From Isoetes taiwanensis (lineage: Eukaryota; Streptophyta; Lycopodiopsida; Isoetales; Isoetaceae), in contig JAJEKV010000004.1 in NCBI GenBank assembly GCA_021234155.1, positions 310,001 through 374,000 of the forward strand: a stretch of DNA of 64,000 bases. Reading direction: 5' to 3'. A program made the position numbers and the translations under genes. The notes below the pieces were generated by a model. That model worked only from the letters and a program-made list of their open reading frames with translations, was not told where the DNA came from and did no database searches. Below are positions 10,906 through 22,407 of this stretch, one piece after another. Each line of letters opens with the position of its first letter. Position 1 is the stretch's first letter.

Positions 10906-11640
10906 AATTGAATGCCTCAATTAAACAACAGATTAAACCATGGCTTCCTTGATGGCCTTAGGGACTCCAAACGGAAGAGCTTGTCACACAAAGAAGCTTC
11001 TCGCTGGTAATGCCAGATTGCCAGCCATAACGCAGCTATGCCTCTCCGTCATAACCTTCTTCCTCCACAAGAAGCACCAGTATATCTTTTGGGTCTTCAG
11101 TTTCCTGCATCTCGTTTCTGTCTATGGCTGAAGGAGGTAAACCCAGAAAAAATTTAGACCATGATGATCCATGATGAAATGAACGATTGCAACCTACTGC
11201 AACCTTGCAACAGAGGCTGAAACTCGACCAATGAAGCCAGAAACTCGATCAATGATGCCAGAAAGTCGACCAAAGCAAGACAGTTGAGGATGAAGGTAAT
11301 ACTTCACGATCTCCTACAGGAAAGATAGATATTGGTTAGTAACAAGCAAATAGGAAAGCAATAACATAAAGGAGGCGGTTCCCTAGCCGAAAACTTGCCT
11401 GCAACAAACAAAACAAGACTTGATCTTTAAAGAAAAGCTCGGCAGGGGGAAAAAATCGATCTAAAACAAGCTCCAGATACAAGCAGCTCCAAAAAGTTGT
11501 CAAATCGTCAAGCGCCTCGACGGAATGACGGAGCGCCATCGCCAAAGCTCTGGAGCTCCGCCATGGCCGAGAAAGAAAGAAGGTAAAAAAAAAAAAGGTC
11601 TCGGAAAAAAAAAATTTAACATTCCGCCAGGTGGCCGGAA
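10906..11640. other. No supported gene
   Basis: A 63-codon frame at 10,940-11,131 (starting MASLMALGTPNGRA) has a plausible start context but no recognised domain or continuation. The rest is non-coding, with a diverged copy of GGCGGTTCCCTAGC at about 11,383 that recurs in the hairpin ending at 11,755. Confidence 0.4.
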
Positions 11641-11644
11641 TTTT

Positions 11645-11755
11645 GGCTCCCTGGTGGGTTTACGTGAGGGAGCCGCCTGGTTCTCGGGGTTTCCGGCGGG
11701 AAACCGCCGCCGCTGCCGGTTTCCCGCAGGAAACCCCTCGTACCAGGCGGTTCCC
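11645..11755. repeat. GC-rich double hairpin
   Basis: GGCTCCCT at 11,645-11,652 pairs with AGGGAGCC at 11,667-11,674. Overlapping it, 11,668-11,706 is a near-perfect inverted copy of 11,717-11,755 (GGGAGCCGCCTGG... against ...CCAGGCGGTTCCC, with GGGGTTTCC/GGAAACCCC inside). The loop is only about 10 nt, so the RNA or single-stranded DNA would fold strongly. Confidence 0.85.
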
Positions 11756-12590
11756 TAGCACATAATTTTCTTTAAGCCATTGTGGTGTTGCTTTTTTAGC
11801 AGGAGGTTCAAACCCCTGGGCTATTTAGCTAATTGTAGGGATTGCTAATTGCAAAAACAACCATCTGTCAGGTAGCTCACTTTGATTATAGGCAGGTCCA
11901 ATGCAAGCAGATACACAGGGAGGGCTCGCAAAGGTATTCGCTTGTTGTCATTTGAGAAATTGTTCATGCAAAGTTCATGGGTGAGGGCTCGCAAAGGTAG
12001 TTATTTGAGAAATTGTTCATGTCTCTATTGTAGCAGACGCTTCTTCATCATATGCAGTTTGATCCCATGTTTTGTACCAAATTGTCACATGTTATCTAAT
12101 CATGCTCTTCACTTGTACTGCATGACTATTTGTTCAATGAATTTAATTCTATTGATGTGAAGTTCTTGGATTTGATGTATATTGTAGTAGAATTTCCTTT
12201 CTGATATGCATTCCACAGCCCCATATCAAATCTTGTTGCGGGAGATAGGTTTTTTGCCATTTAGAGGGCGGCCCTTGATCACCACATCGTCACTTTCAGA
12301 AGGCAATCACTATGGACAATGCTGGTCTCCTCGACCTGGCTTATACCATAGAAATGGGGCCACAACGCCTCAAGGCCTGCTGGAAGGAAAAGCAAGCTCA
12401 GTGGCTCGCAGGTGCATACAGGTGTAAACAGAGGCAGATCGCCATAGCTTGATGTTGTACTATGATGCTTGCTTTCGCAGCAAGCTCTGGGATGCCAGTG
12501 CTCTTGAACAGTCAAGACAACATATTACGAACGCCACATAAACTCCACATTGGAACAGGTTCTGTAACACTATCTCCATATCCATCTGCC
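11756..12590. other. No supported gene; possibly LINE-derived
   Basis: Short frames only. The stretch 12,240-12,590 may be the decayed part of the LINE whose 3' zinc finger follows, but I can name no motif in it. Confidence 0.35.
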
Positions 12591-12595
12591 TATGA

Positions 12596-12900
12596 AAAGG
12601 CACAGACTCATTGCCTCGATTTGCACAAGTGCACACAGAATTGAGACAGTCAGATGGCTTGGGGAGCCACATTAGGATAGGCTTTGTTGATGCTATCAAA
12701 TGGAAGCCATTGAGGATGAATGCCATGCCCTCTAGAGCTGTCCAACGTATGATCAAATTCGGGCATGCTATACTGAGTTGGTCAGGCATGGCCAACAGCT
12801 ATATGCGAAGCATGGTTCAGTACGAATGCTAGGACCATACCTTCATGAGGTCATGGAGGTGTGGGATCAACTATGTCCTCAGACACTCACCTGGCTTGTA
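12596..12900 (+). pseudogene. LINE 3' end, C-terminal zinc-finger relic
   Basis: Translation gives RHRLIASICTSAHRIETVRW, LGEPH, then a degraded C-x-C region and EAIEDECHAL*SCPTYDQI. This matches the C-terminal zf-RVT module of plant LINEs (ETGRW ... CxxC ... VEDExHxLxxCPxY). Three in-frame stops are present. It is similar in layout to the better preserved copy at 42,464-43,321 on the other strand. Confidence 0.65.
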
Positions 12901-13736
12901 TATATATTTCATGATATGTATATTTGTTGACAACACCCTTATTATTGCCATGGTTTTTCCCTAATCCTTTCAGGGCGAGCTTGGTTCGGGAAATTCCCCA
13001 GAATAAGGGCAAGCTATCGTACAAAATTGAAAAAGGTATTGTTAGCAAAAAATTAGGCGGATTCACTCCCGACAAAAAAAAACAACTTTTTAGGAAAAGG
13101 GACGTGGGACATTTCAAGTGGCGGAAATCTTACAACACCTTTTTTTCTTTATCGAAATTCTCACGAGATGCCAATTTTGATTTTTAAGTTTTGCCTAGGG
13201 TTTTTTTTTTTAGGGTTCATTTTTGTCTACTTATGGAGGACGGCGCTAACAGGGGGGCCGCTGCTGCTCCTCCGTCTAAGATGACCTCAGTAGCTCTGCA
13301 TCTCTCTTTGCTTTCCAATTCTTCTATCATGGCGGGCGGCTTGCAGGTGCAGCAGGAGAAGGAAGGAGGAAGAATCGATTTAAGAATAGTTGCTGGCTGG
13401 AGCCAATGGCATTCTCAAAATCTAGAAAGCGCCACTACACCATTTAGTGAGAGCAGCATTGTCAAGCTATCTAGCACAAGTTTTACATACTGGGTGGATG
13501 CTGATGCTCTTATTAGATGATGTTCTGATGCATTTCAGCAACAAAACATGCAATACATTATTTCATTTTGTTATTGCTTCCTATGACCAACAGCAGGTAA
13601 TCTTAGAAGGTCAAAATGTGTATGCATTGTGGTCTACCATTGCCATCGATTTCTAGAATTTACGCTGCTGCTAAAGAAGAGACAAGGTCTATTTTTTACC
13701 CTCTTAGGCCCGTTTTTCTTCTTATAGATTTGATGC
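12901..13736. other. Unassigned; one short frame
   Basis: A frame from ATG 13,233 (MEDGANRGAAAAPPSK...) runs to 13,520 without a recognised domain. It could be a first exon of the transposase relic further right, but no splice link can be shown. Confidence 0.3.
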
Positions 13737-15816
13737 AATGGCTTCCAACATTAAAGAAGACGCCTCTGATTTTGTTAAGTCTTATATTGATGTACCTTAT
13801 TTGCTACTGCAGTGAGAGGAACAGATTGATTTTGTAAGGGAAATCTCAAGTTTTAATATGAGATGAGCAACTCATCATGTTCTTCTAGAAATAGCATCGA
13901 TCCGAGCCATCGGATCGCCATTCTGGGAAGGGACGAGCTCCTATATAAGGCTATTTCCTCTTTCGGACCGGTTATCGGCGTCTTCTCACAGCAGCTCTTC
14001 TTCTCAGCAGTACCTTATTCTCCATTCTTTGAAACCATGCAGGGGAGGGGCTTCTCCCTGCTTGGATTGACCAATTTGGCGTTTCTTTCATGCTGTGGCA
14101 TGTCCTTTCTCGGCCTTGCCTCTTCTTTAGCCATAATCCTTTGACCTTCGTCCTCGATCCCGTTTTGATAAGGAAGTTCTCTTCTATTCGAGAGGTTTTT
14201 GTCGTTTTCATGCGAGCCCCATTCTAGAATCCCATAGATCCGAGCCCTCGGATCGAAATTCTAGAATGGGGCGAGCATGCATGTCTTGCATGCATGCATG
14301 CGGTGAATGCCTTCTCTGGTTGGGGGATCGCTATATTAGGCGAGGTTCTTCATCAACGTCTCATCGGCGCTTCCTCTTCTCTCTCAGCAGTACCTTATTC
14401 TCTATTCTTTGAAACCCACCCTCCTCCCCTTAAATGTTTAATGTATTTGTCGCCTGGCACGCGTGACCAGCCCCTCTATTTGAAGAGGTTTTTGTTTTAT
14501 TGTCGCGTGGCATGCGTGATCAGCCCCTCCACTTTGGGAGGTTTGTTTTGTCACATTTTTTCTAGTGTTGGTGATGTGCAGGTACAGGTTGGCAAGCGGC
14601 AGCAGCTTCGACTTCTCCATTCGTGGGATTTGGGAGCGAATTTTCAGCCTTACATTTGTCCAAGCCCCTTGCCGAAGGCTTATCACTAGGGTTTTTCCTC
14701 GAAAACCCGAAAGGGCGGGTTTTTTAATCCCGGTTATGAGCTTTCGGCAGGTACACAAACCAAACATCTATTAGCATTGTATTTCATGGGGTCCAAGTTA
14801 TATAATTGGACATTCCCTTTATTTTTCTTCGTGGGTAGTTTGCATGTGTGCGGCTACCCACTATCCACCATTGTAGAAAATCTGCTGAGATGAATGAGAA
14901 GCCTATCGGCTGGTTTTGTGTCTCTTGCGAGTCCTTTCCCAGAATATCTTATTTTGGACCAGAAATATTTATTGGTTTTTCTTTTATTGTTTATTTCTAT
15001 ATTCTGCTACATTGTATAAAGTGTACCCATGTTTATTACATGTGAAGAAGCAACAAAATATCAAGTCGTAATAGAAGGAGGTGAGCAACTTGTGTTTTCA
15101 TAGGTCATGCCATTGCTTAATGCCTTGTTCTGGTCGGGACTCTCTTTAAAAGTTGGACCATAAATGTTATTGGTATTTCTTCCATTGTTTTTTTTCCCTC
15201 TATTCTGCCACATTTTATATTAGTGTATACATGGGCAGGTGACATAGCAGCGATTTTGCAAGGGAATTCTCAAGAATTAATAAGAGAAGGTGAGCAACTC
15301 GTGTTATTTCAGTCTTGCCATTTGCTTTACAATATAAATGCCCTGTTCTGGACCCTTTTTAAAAGCTTTGAGAAGGGTACACTAATATTTGTGTGCTTCT
15401 GAGATATGGGCACACGGTATAAGTTTTGGATTGAGTAGGAAATTTATGATTGTTAAGAATGAAAATCATTACACCTAATCTATACGTGTAAACTCTAAAA
15501 TGACGGTTGTACCCATCACAGAGTTATGGGCATTAATTTATTTGCTCTACTATCACTTGAGCTCACGAGTTTTATCTTTGGGAAATGGTCATCTCATCTA
15601 TTTATTTGCAAGTTTTTGAAATGTGCGCTTATTAGTACAAGCCTTGAAACAAATTTATGATTAGAATTCTTTGCATTTCTAGACCATGCTAAATTTTAAA
15701 TGACTGTTGTACTAATGAAGTACCTATTTATATTGATATTTTATATTGATGTACCCTTTTTTTACTGCAGACAGGATCAAATCGAATTTGCAATTCAAAG
15801 TTTTAATAGGAGGTGA
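13737..15816 (+). repeat. Four diverged copies of an exon-like unit
   Basis: A block of acceptor-like sequence (TTACTGCAG or AGCAG), about 45-55 bases, then AGGTGAGC(AAC) recurs at about 13,774-13,866, 15,046-15,072 (partial), 15,221-15,299 and 15,745-15,816. The shared core is GATTTTGTAAGGGAA..TCAAG and TTTTAATAGGAGGTGAGC. The first and fourth copies are both preceded by TATATTGATGTACC. They look like repeated exons with their splice sites, lying upstream of the hAT relic. The element at 13,894-14,905 is inserted among them. Confidence 0.55.
13894..14905 (+). mobile_element. Promoter-bearing tandem element, locus 1
   Basis: Two tandem units start with the palindrome GATCCGAnnnnTCGGATC at 13,899-13,916 and 14,237-14,254, followed by (C)CATTCTAGAATGG or a variant and by GAGCATGCATG in the second unit. 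Unit 1 carries CTATATAAGG, then a pyrimidine-rich leader ending in AGCAGTACCTTATTCTC. Unit 2 repeats this leader, then a long unique part with CGAAAACCCGAAAGGGCGGG, and ends near CGGCTACCCACTATCCACCA. The same order occurs at 41,361-42,362. No protein domain is visible, so it is non-autonomous or a transcription unit of unknown type. Confidence 0.6.
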
Positions 15817-16016
15817 GCCAATGTTCTTTTAGATCAGTTGTTTTACAATCTGAATGCTCTATTTTAAATTTGTGATCATTTCTTGAAAAAGTTTCTAGAT
15901 TTAATTGTATGCATCTTGTTGCTTTATTGAAATGCATACTAAAAATAATCGTTTATATATCATTTAGGCATATATACTTATCAACATATGTTATGTACTT
16001 CCTTTAGATAAATCCA

Positions 16017-17428
16017 ATGGCGCCTCGAAAGAAGAGATCACGTTTTGGAGCTCGAAAGGATAAGAACCAAACATCTATTCTAGGTAAGGAAGACTTAGCC
16101 TACACAATGTTTGCTCAGTTGGTGCATCTTCGTAGGGTTTCTAAGGTTGATGTGCCGCTATTATACAATGATGATAAAGCCTATAGTGATTTTGTGAAGT
16201 GCATCTCTGAAACATTGGAGCAGAAGTTATTTGAGAAGATTAGGCAAAGCTCTTGGTTTGGTGTAATGGCTGCCGAGTCAACTGATGTAAGTGTTACACA
16301 ACACCTAATTCTTTATGTTGCATATTTAGAAGACTTTCAGCTCAAGAATCATTCTTAGGTATATTGAGCTTGACAGCTGCAGATGCAAAACCAATAACAA
16401 GTGCCATAGTTGATAGACTCAAGGAAGATGGCAAGTTAGATTTGCACAAAATGCTAGACTTTGGATCAGACGGTGCTGCTGTAATGATTGGTTGTAGGAC
16501 CGGAGTTTCAACTAGATTGAAGGAACAGCAACGTTTCATGACTTCTATCCATTGTGTTGCACATAGAACCATATGTGTCTCAACAATTGGCAAGCACCCA
16601 AGATCTGGATGGATTTTTAACTGATAGTAAAGGGTACCCTATAATTCCAGATTATGGCAACCCTGAAGGACACCTTGCTGCCCTTAGAGGGGCTGCAAAA
16701 GGGGATATGTACCGAAGTATTGAGATGAAGAGGAGTATTCATGGCAGCGATTTGATAGAGGCTGTTGACTTCCAATTAGATTTCTCTAGGCATGTTTTGG
16801 AAGCTCTAGATGAGAGATTTCAAGAACATGAGATCCTCTCGTGTTTCGAAATTTTTTCACCAGCACATATGCCAAATAGTGCAAAAGAACTCAAAGATTT
16901 TGGGCAGCAAGAGGTAAATCATTTAATGAAATTTTATGGAGAGTCTCAATATGTTGGAGGGATAAAATTTGATAGCATTGTCTCACAAGACAAGTTCAGA
17001 TTTGGGTTTAGAAAATTTAAGATTCAAGCAAGTACGGAATGGAAAGGTAAGAACTTTTTAGATACTTGAACAATAATCCTCTCCCAAAAGATGTTGAGGG
17101 AGGATAAGTATGTTGAATTAACAAAGCTGGCAAGAATTGCTATGGTTCAATGTTGAAGCACAACAATATGTGAAAGAGGTTTTAGTCAAATGAACCATAT
17201 CAAAGACAAGTATAGGAATAAGTTGAAGACAGGAGCAACTGATGCTTTAATGAGAGTCTCAATTGAAGGTCCAAGGATGGAAGAACTTGAAGAATTTGAT
17301 TTTGAAAAAGCAATCAAATTTTGGAAATCTAGTAAGAAATTTAGACACATTTTTTTATCAGCCAACATAGAGAGCATATGGAAATATTGCTTCATCCTCA
17401 ACTGCTTCTGACGATGAACTTGAGTAAT
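16017..17428 (+). pseudogene. hAT-superfamily transposase pseudogene (DUF4371/ZNF862-like)
   Basis: The first frame starts MAPRKKRSRFGARKDK and holds AAESTDVSVTQHLILYVAYL, the usual 'DESTDVS' block of DUF4371-type hAT proteins. The next frame gives DFGSDGAAVMIGCRTGVSTR and SIHCVAHR. The end gives RGFSQMNHIKDKYRNKLKTG, LMRVSIEGP and FDFEKAIKFW, the hAT C-terminal dimerisation region. Frame changes at about 16,355, 16,600 and 17,070, and stops around 17,090-17,180, kill it. Terminal inverted repeats were not located. Confidence 0.82.
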
Positions 17429-17684
17429 GTGGTGTTATTTGATGATTTTTGTGTATACATTACAAGTTGTTGCTGCTGCAACTATTTTGCTATGAAAGAT
17501 AAACATGTTTCTCTTATTTCTTCGCTGCATTAATATACTTTACATTGAATATGTATTCTGATGTGTGGATCAGATTTTATGTTTCAATTTTGCTTGTTGG
17601 TTTGTAATTTATAAGAAAATATAGGCAAGATTTTAAATTGTAGGAAATTAGCTTGTTGGTTTTAAAATTAGAGCAAATTATAGG

Positions 17685-17756
17685 CAGAAATTGAGAATTA
17701 ATAGGTTGCTCTACAAAGTACAGAAATTGAGAATTAACAGGTTGCTCTACAAAGTA
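17685..17756. repeat. Two tandem 36-bp units
   Basis: CAGAAATTGAGAATTAA(T/C)A followed by GGTTGCTCTACAAAGTA occurs twice in direct succession with a single difference. Confidence 0.95.
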
Positions 17757-17794
17757 CAGGAAATTTTCCTTTAGTAGTCTAAAAATTTCCCGAA

Positions 17795-17983
17795 CCAAGA
17801 GGGCAAGGGTTTTTCCACCTGGACAGTAATAAGTCTGTTGTGCTCTTTTATTGGATCCCATAGGCCGATTGATCTCCGTGGACGATAAAAACCATCTTAT
17901 TCTATCCTATTCTATTCTATTCTATTCTATTCTATTCTATTCTATTCTATTCTATTCTATTCTATTCTATTCTATTCTATTCT
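17795..17983 (+). repeat. SINE-like repeat with (TATTC)n tail, copy 1
   Basis: The core GGGCAAGGGTTTTTCC is followed by TTGGATCCCATAGGCCGATT, then TCTCCGTGGACGATAAAA and a (TATTC)n tail at about 17,898-17,983. The same 3' end (CTCCGTGGACG(A/T)TAAAA plus TATTC repeats) occurs at 22,835-22,975 and, inverted, at about 42,776-42,825. A short pentanucleotide tail is typical of LINE-mobilised SINEs or LINE 3' ends. Confidence 0.7.
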
Positions 17984-17989
17984 GATGTA

Positions 17990-19162
17990 TTTTATTCCAT
18001 TCTATTCTACTATATTCTATTCTATTCTTACTGTATCATTGACTTCCATACCATGGTCACCAAATCATTGAGTAACGTGGAAATAGCAGTTTGACTCCAC
18101 CTTAATTTTGGTGGAACGGCCGTGCTTGCTAGATATGGAATATGCTTTGGTAGATTATTTGGACCAAATGCCTAGATCAGACGAGCATATAGGATAGACA
18201 AGTATTTGATAGAAGGAAGAATTGTGAACTTGATGTATCTAGTGCGTGATCCTCCTCGTGTTTTGCCATGAAACATATAAAGCTAATGTAGTTCTTTTAA
18301 AGATCGTGTCATGTAATATTAACATAGATATACGAGAGAATGGAATAGTCTTCTATCTCAATTGAAAGCAAGACGATTTTGGAATTAAATTCCAAAGGGA
18401 GTTGCATGTTAGACACTCATCTAAGCATAAATAAGTGTTTAAATTTCTTATTTCAAAACAAGTATTTTCTTGCATATACCCTCTAATACTATGGCAATTC
18501 CAATGGGTCTGCCAATGGAGTTAGTAAAGATGTATGACTTTATCATCTTGGTCTGGTTTAAGATAATAATTTCTTGTGTAATTCCTGCTCCATAGGTCTT
18601 TGCCCTTTCATCATGGGACTAGATTATAAGAACAAACGAAAATATAATTTTGATGTTGTGGCATTGCATAGGTTATTTCATACATAGAAATGCTCAAAGC
18701 TATTGCATATATAGAATACTCAATCTATGTCCTATCATAGAAACATTTCCCCTCATAAACTTGGATTGTCCATTAGGATAGACCTACATTCTATATTGAG
18801 GGCTTGTCATGATGAATGGTTTTGCTATGAGGCTTTTAGTTTGCTCTATGTGTCGTAGATGTTGTTGTCCATGAAAAGGCCAATTGGTATGTTGTCAAGG
18901 AAGGTATGAGATTTTTATTGAGCCATGCCTAGCATGCATGTCAACCAAATATTATATAGAAGAAATTTTCTTTGAAGTCTAATTTGTGCAATTCTAATAT
19001 AAATTTTACCTTTATATAATTCTCCGACTAGGTTGCAGATCCTCAAGGCTCGCCCCCCTGTAGACTCTCAATGTCTATTGGCCCTTTATAGAGTCCAAAT
19101 GTCCAGACAAAATATACCTAATTGCCCTTCCAGACACACAAGCATATATAAAAAGGGAATGC
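17990..19162. other. No gene seen
   Basis: AT-rich sequence with many stops in all frames and no recognised domain, RNA or long repeat. Confidence 0.6.
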
Positions 19163-19395
19163 AAGGCTATTATTTTTGGGTTGCCCCTAGGGAGGCAAAC
19201 CTTGGCTTAGGTGGGTTTTTGGCATATTTCAAGAATATGCTGGTATATGCCTGAGATATTCCAAAAACTGCTCCACACCTGCTATTCTCCTTAAACTGGT
19301 GGTCATCCTCGTTATTGTGTGAGGCTGGTTTTACCCTGTAACCGGATGCTGGTATGGCCGATGCTGATGGGTTTTGCAGCTTTCTGTTATTTCTT
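19163..19395 (+). repeat. Dispersed repeat family R1, copy 2
   Basis: It starts TTTTTGGGTTGCCCCTAGGG, continues with GGCAAACC..GG..TAGGTGGGTTTTTGG, the ATATGC-rich hairpin block and CCAAAAACTGCTCCACACCTG, and ends near GCTGATGGGTTTTGCAG. It aligns along its whole length with copy 3 at 21,308-21,545 and its 3' two thirds with copy 1 at 1,228-1,402. Confidence 0.8.
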
Positions 19396-21307
19396 AGTGC
19401 TAAGCTTTCCTCCTGTTTTATGAAGCACATGAGATTCATGGTCTGAAAATCAATTTGGCAGTGGAATGATCTATATATATATTTGAAGGTCGACTCTCTC
19501 CCCCTACAATAATCTCATCCTCCGGCTAAGGAAAATAGAAATCCCCTTGAAAAATCGTCCTTCAGTCCTCCGATCTGACATGGTTTTTATTTACGAGGTG
19601 ATTTGCTTGCAAGGAAGACATAAGTTCAAGACAGAGTATGGGACTGCTTGCTCAAAAAATGCATAAGCAAAAAGGTGGTTAGGTATTGAAGCTACAAGGT
19701 CGACCAGCTATGGTAGCAGGTAAGAAACAAGGTCTGGGTATCAAACAATCTTAATCACTTTTCCAAAACCTTCTTTGCATTTTCCAGTTCTTCTCCCTCC
19801 ACTCCAAGATTTCAAAGTAATTAGAGTATATGTATATAATTTGATGCTATTGAACTTCTTCATGGCGTTCCAGTTCGAGGTAGCATCTTCTTCACTTTGG
19901 CCTCCAGACACAAACATAACATGTTCAACAACTAGAGTTGTTTTATGTAATGCTAAAAGGTAGCAATTTTCTCAGGCCAAGCTCTAGGTCCTTCTGTTCC
20001 TCTAGCTACCATGTGTGATTTTAAAAGAGTTCCATATATAGTACCAATACAATATTATCGATTTTAGAGTCTCCATTTAGATGAGACAGATATCTAGGGG
20101 CTGTGGATATGGTAGGTAAATCTTTGGTATAGCATAACTGGCTGTTCGCTCCATCTTAAAACTGTGTGAAGCTCTAGAAAAGCACTTATATTATGCTCTG
20201 CAGATAATAATGCAATCACTTCATAAGTTAATGCATGAATGTATCCGAAAGTTCTGGACAATTTGGATTTGGTACTTATTAGTCAGGTACATTATTGATA
20301 ATTAAATGAACGAGGATTAGAAATAATGGCTATAGAACTGTGGGGTTTTTTACGTCGAGTTATTGCAGGTTGACACAATAGAGGAACAAGCATGAATATC
20401 TGCAGAGCACAAGCTAGGTGTGGCTAAGGGTTGTCTAGGTTTCTATTATTTGCTCATGGGACCTGGCTACTTGTTTAATGTAGTTCTAAGATGCAGGGGC
20501 TAAGTGGGAATTGCGGCCATGGAGTAGCCAAGGACATGATGCTGGTCGTGTCAGTACGCTACAGTTAAGTACATGGATAACATGCTTTCTTTTTGAGCTT
20601 CTTAGGACATTAAATAACTCAGAGGTGCTAAAAGCAATTGTTGACGATTCATAGATCCTTCATAGGGCAACCACAATTGGAGATATAGTTCCTTTTCCTA
20701 ATGTCTTTTATTGTTTTTTAGAAATAAGTTTTGTTGTTCTTAGCATAATAAGAAGTTTGTGAGTATGCGGGCAAGTCTTTTCAATAGTAGGGTATTTGTG
20801 TGTCATTATAGCTTTTGTATGTGCAGATGTTTTATTGTTACTGTTATGAGTTTAAAGCCATGGGAGGTTTTGTTTGTTTACCTCAACATGCCCTGGGCTT
20901 TGACAAGGTGCAAATCATCAATGTTCTAATGAAAGGCAGAAATGCTTCTGCTAGGTGGATTTTAAATACATAAACTTTATATTGCCATGAGAAAGCTATG
21001 TTGGCATAAGAAGGAAAACAAGTTTAGTTTAAAATCTTTGTAGTGCATCATCTATTTCAGAACTCTGTCATGACTATGATTGCTACTAGTTTGACTTTAT
21101 TTTAGGTAATTGAGGCTCTTTGGATGTTGTGATTGCATTTCCTGCTAGAGCAGCTCCCGCAGCCCTGCTTTAGGTGAGATTTCTTTCACATCCAAAAGCC
21201 AGCCCTCTGGAAGGAAGACCAGCTAAAGTTAGGCTTAAAACTAAGTGCTAGAAGATTAATAGCTTCTTGAAAGTTAAAAGGAAAAACACCTATAGGACAC
21301 TTGGTTG
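19396..21307. other. No gene seen
   Basis: No frame, RNA or repeat that I can name. A 62-codon frame at 19,775-19,963 is unremarkable. Confidence 0.55.
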
Positions 21308-21545
21308 TCTAAAATAATTATCTTTTTGGGTTGCCCCTAGGGGGGCAAACCCTCGGTTATGTGGGTTTGTGGCATATCCTAGGTATATGCTAGAATATAC
21401 CTAGGATATGCTGTGGCTGCTCCAAACCATCTGTTCCCTGTTCCCTGTAAATTGGCGGTTTGGTGTGTTCTGAATCACAGACGTTCTAACTGGGTAACTG
21501 GCAGGGCAAATCGAAGCTGCAATCTGATGCTGGGCCACTAGTCTT
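21308..21545 (+). repeat. Dispersed repeat family R1, copy 3, with perfect inverted repeat
   Basis: It opens with GGGTTGCCCCTAGGGGGGCA, itself a partial palindrome. It then carries a perfect 16-bp inverted repeat: GCATATCCTAGGTATA at 21,372-21,387 against its reverse complement at 21,396-21,411, with an 8-nt loop. The tail aligns with copies 1 and 2 (GGCTGCTCCA, CCCTGTAAATTGGCGGT, GATGCTGG). No open frame or Pol III box was confidently found. Confidence 0.85.
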
Positions 21546-21744
21546 GCACTGGATGGTGATCGTCGTGAGAGTGCAAGCCTCAACCTCAATGTGTGCCTAT
21601 GGGGGCGCCGTCTTTGCCATACACACTCAACGATTTTATCCGCATAAGATTACTTGGCGTGCCATCTTCAAATTTGATTATCGTTTTTTCGTTTGATTCA
21701 AATTATCTGTAGTTTAGCTCATGTTGGTCTCCGAGATTCTTGTA

Positions 21745-22110
21745 ACTATTTTCTGCCAAGTAAAGAAAAAAGATACTGGGGAAGAATTTGCTTTGAAGGT
21801 TCAGATAGAGCATCGGGCTATACCCCCAAGAAACATCAACTGGATTTGCAAGTCTTGGATTCTCTTCATCATGTCAGACTGACTATGCGGAAGGGAAACG
21901 CACCACCATAGATACCGGAGATATGTACGCCCTTGAGGTCTCTTTCCCCCACACATGATCCTTGCTTGTCCTCGGAGTTGATATTCATGGCGTCGGGGTA
22001 CAAAATGGAGGGAGCACTTTATCAACAATTCCCCTACAGAATCTGATTACCTTTCTGATCCTTTCAGAGTTCTTTATGGCCTTGGTATAGATCTTGAATT
22101 TGAATAGAAA
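21745..22110 (+). other. Unassigned exon-like fragments
   Basis: Short stretches read like coding sequence: CQVKKKDTGEEFALKVQIEH at about 21,750-21,810 resembles the ATP-lysine strand of a protein kinase, and ESDYLSDPFRVLYGLGIDLE at about 22,040-22,100 is unassigned. They may be upstream exons of the next relic or unrelated debris. Neither is long enough to name. Confidence 0.25.
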
Positions 22111-22407
22111 TGGATCTGTTTATTTGGTATCTGGCTTTAATTTAAATAATACAAAATCAGCTTGAAGACTAATATGTGGTTGATGGTCAGGTTTATATGG
22201 AGAACTAGTGGTTGCAGGCAGTGCCATGTGCACCTTTAAAGGCGTGGATTGCTGGGGCAGATTCCAGTTATGCACTGATGTTGTAATGATTGGGTTGGGA
22301 TATCTTTCCCCCCAAATCATGCTACTAATTCTTGATGTGAGTAAATATGGGCAAAATGAGTTTTCTGGGCCATGAGGTACCTTGTATAAACATCTGAATT
22401 TGATCAG

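Noticed and set aside
12460-12795. 111-codon minus-strand frame
   Set aside because: Antisense to the LINE zinc-finger relic, with no domain.
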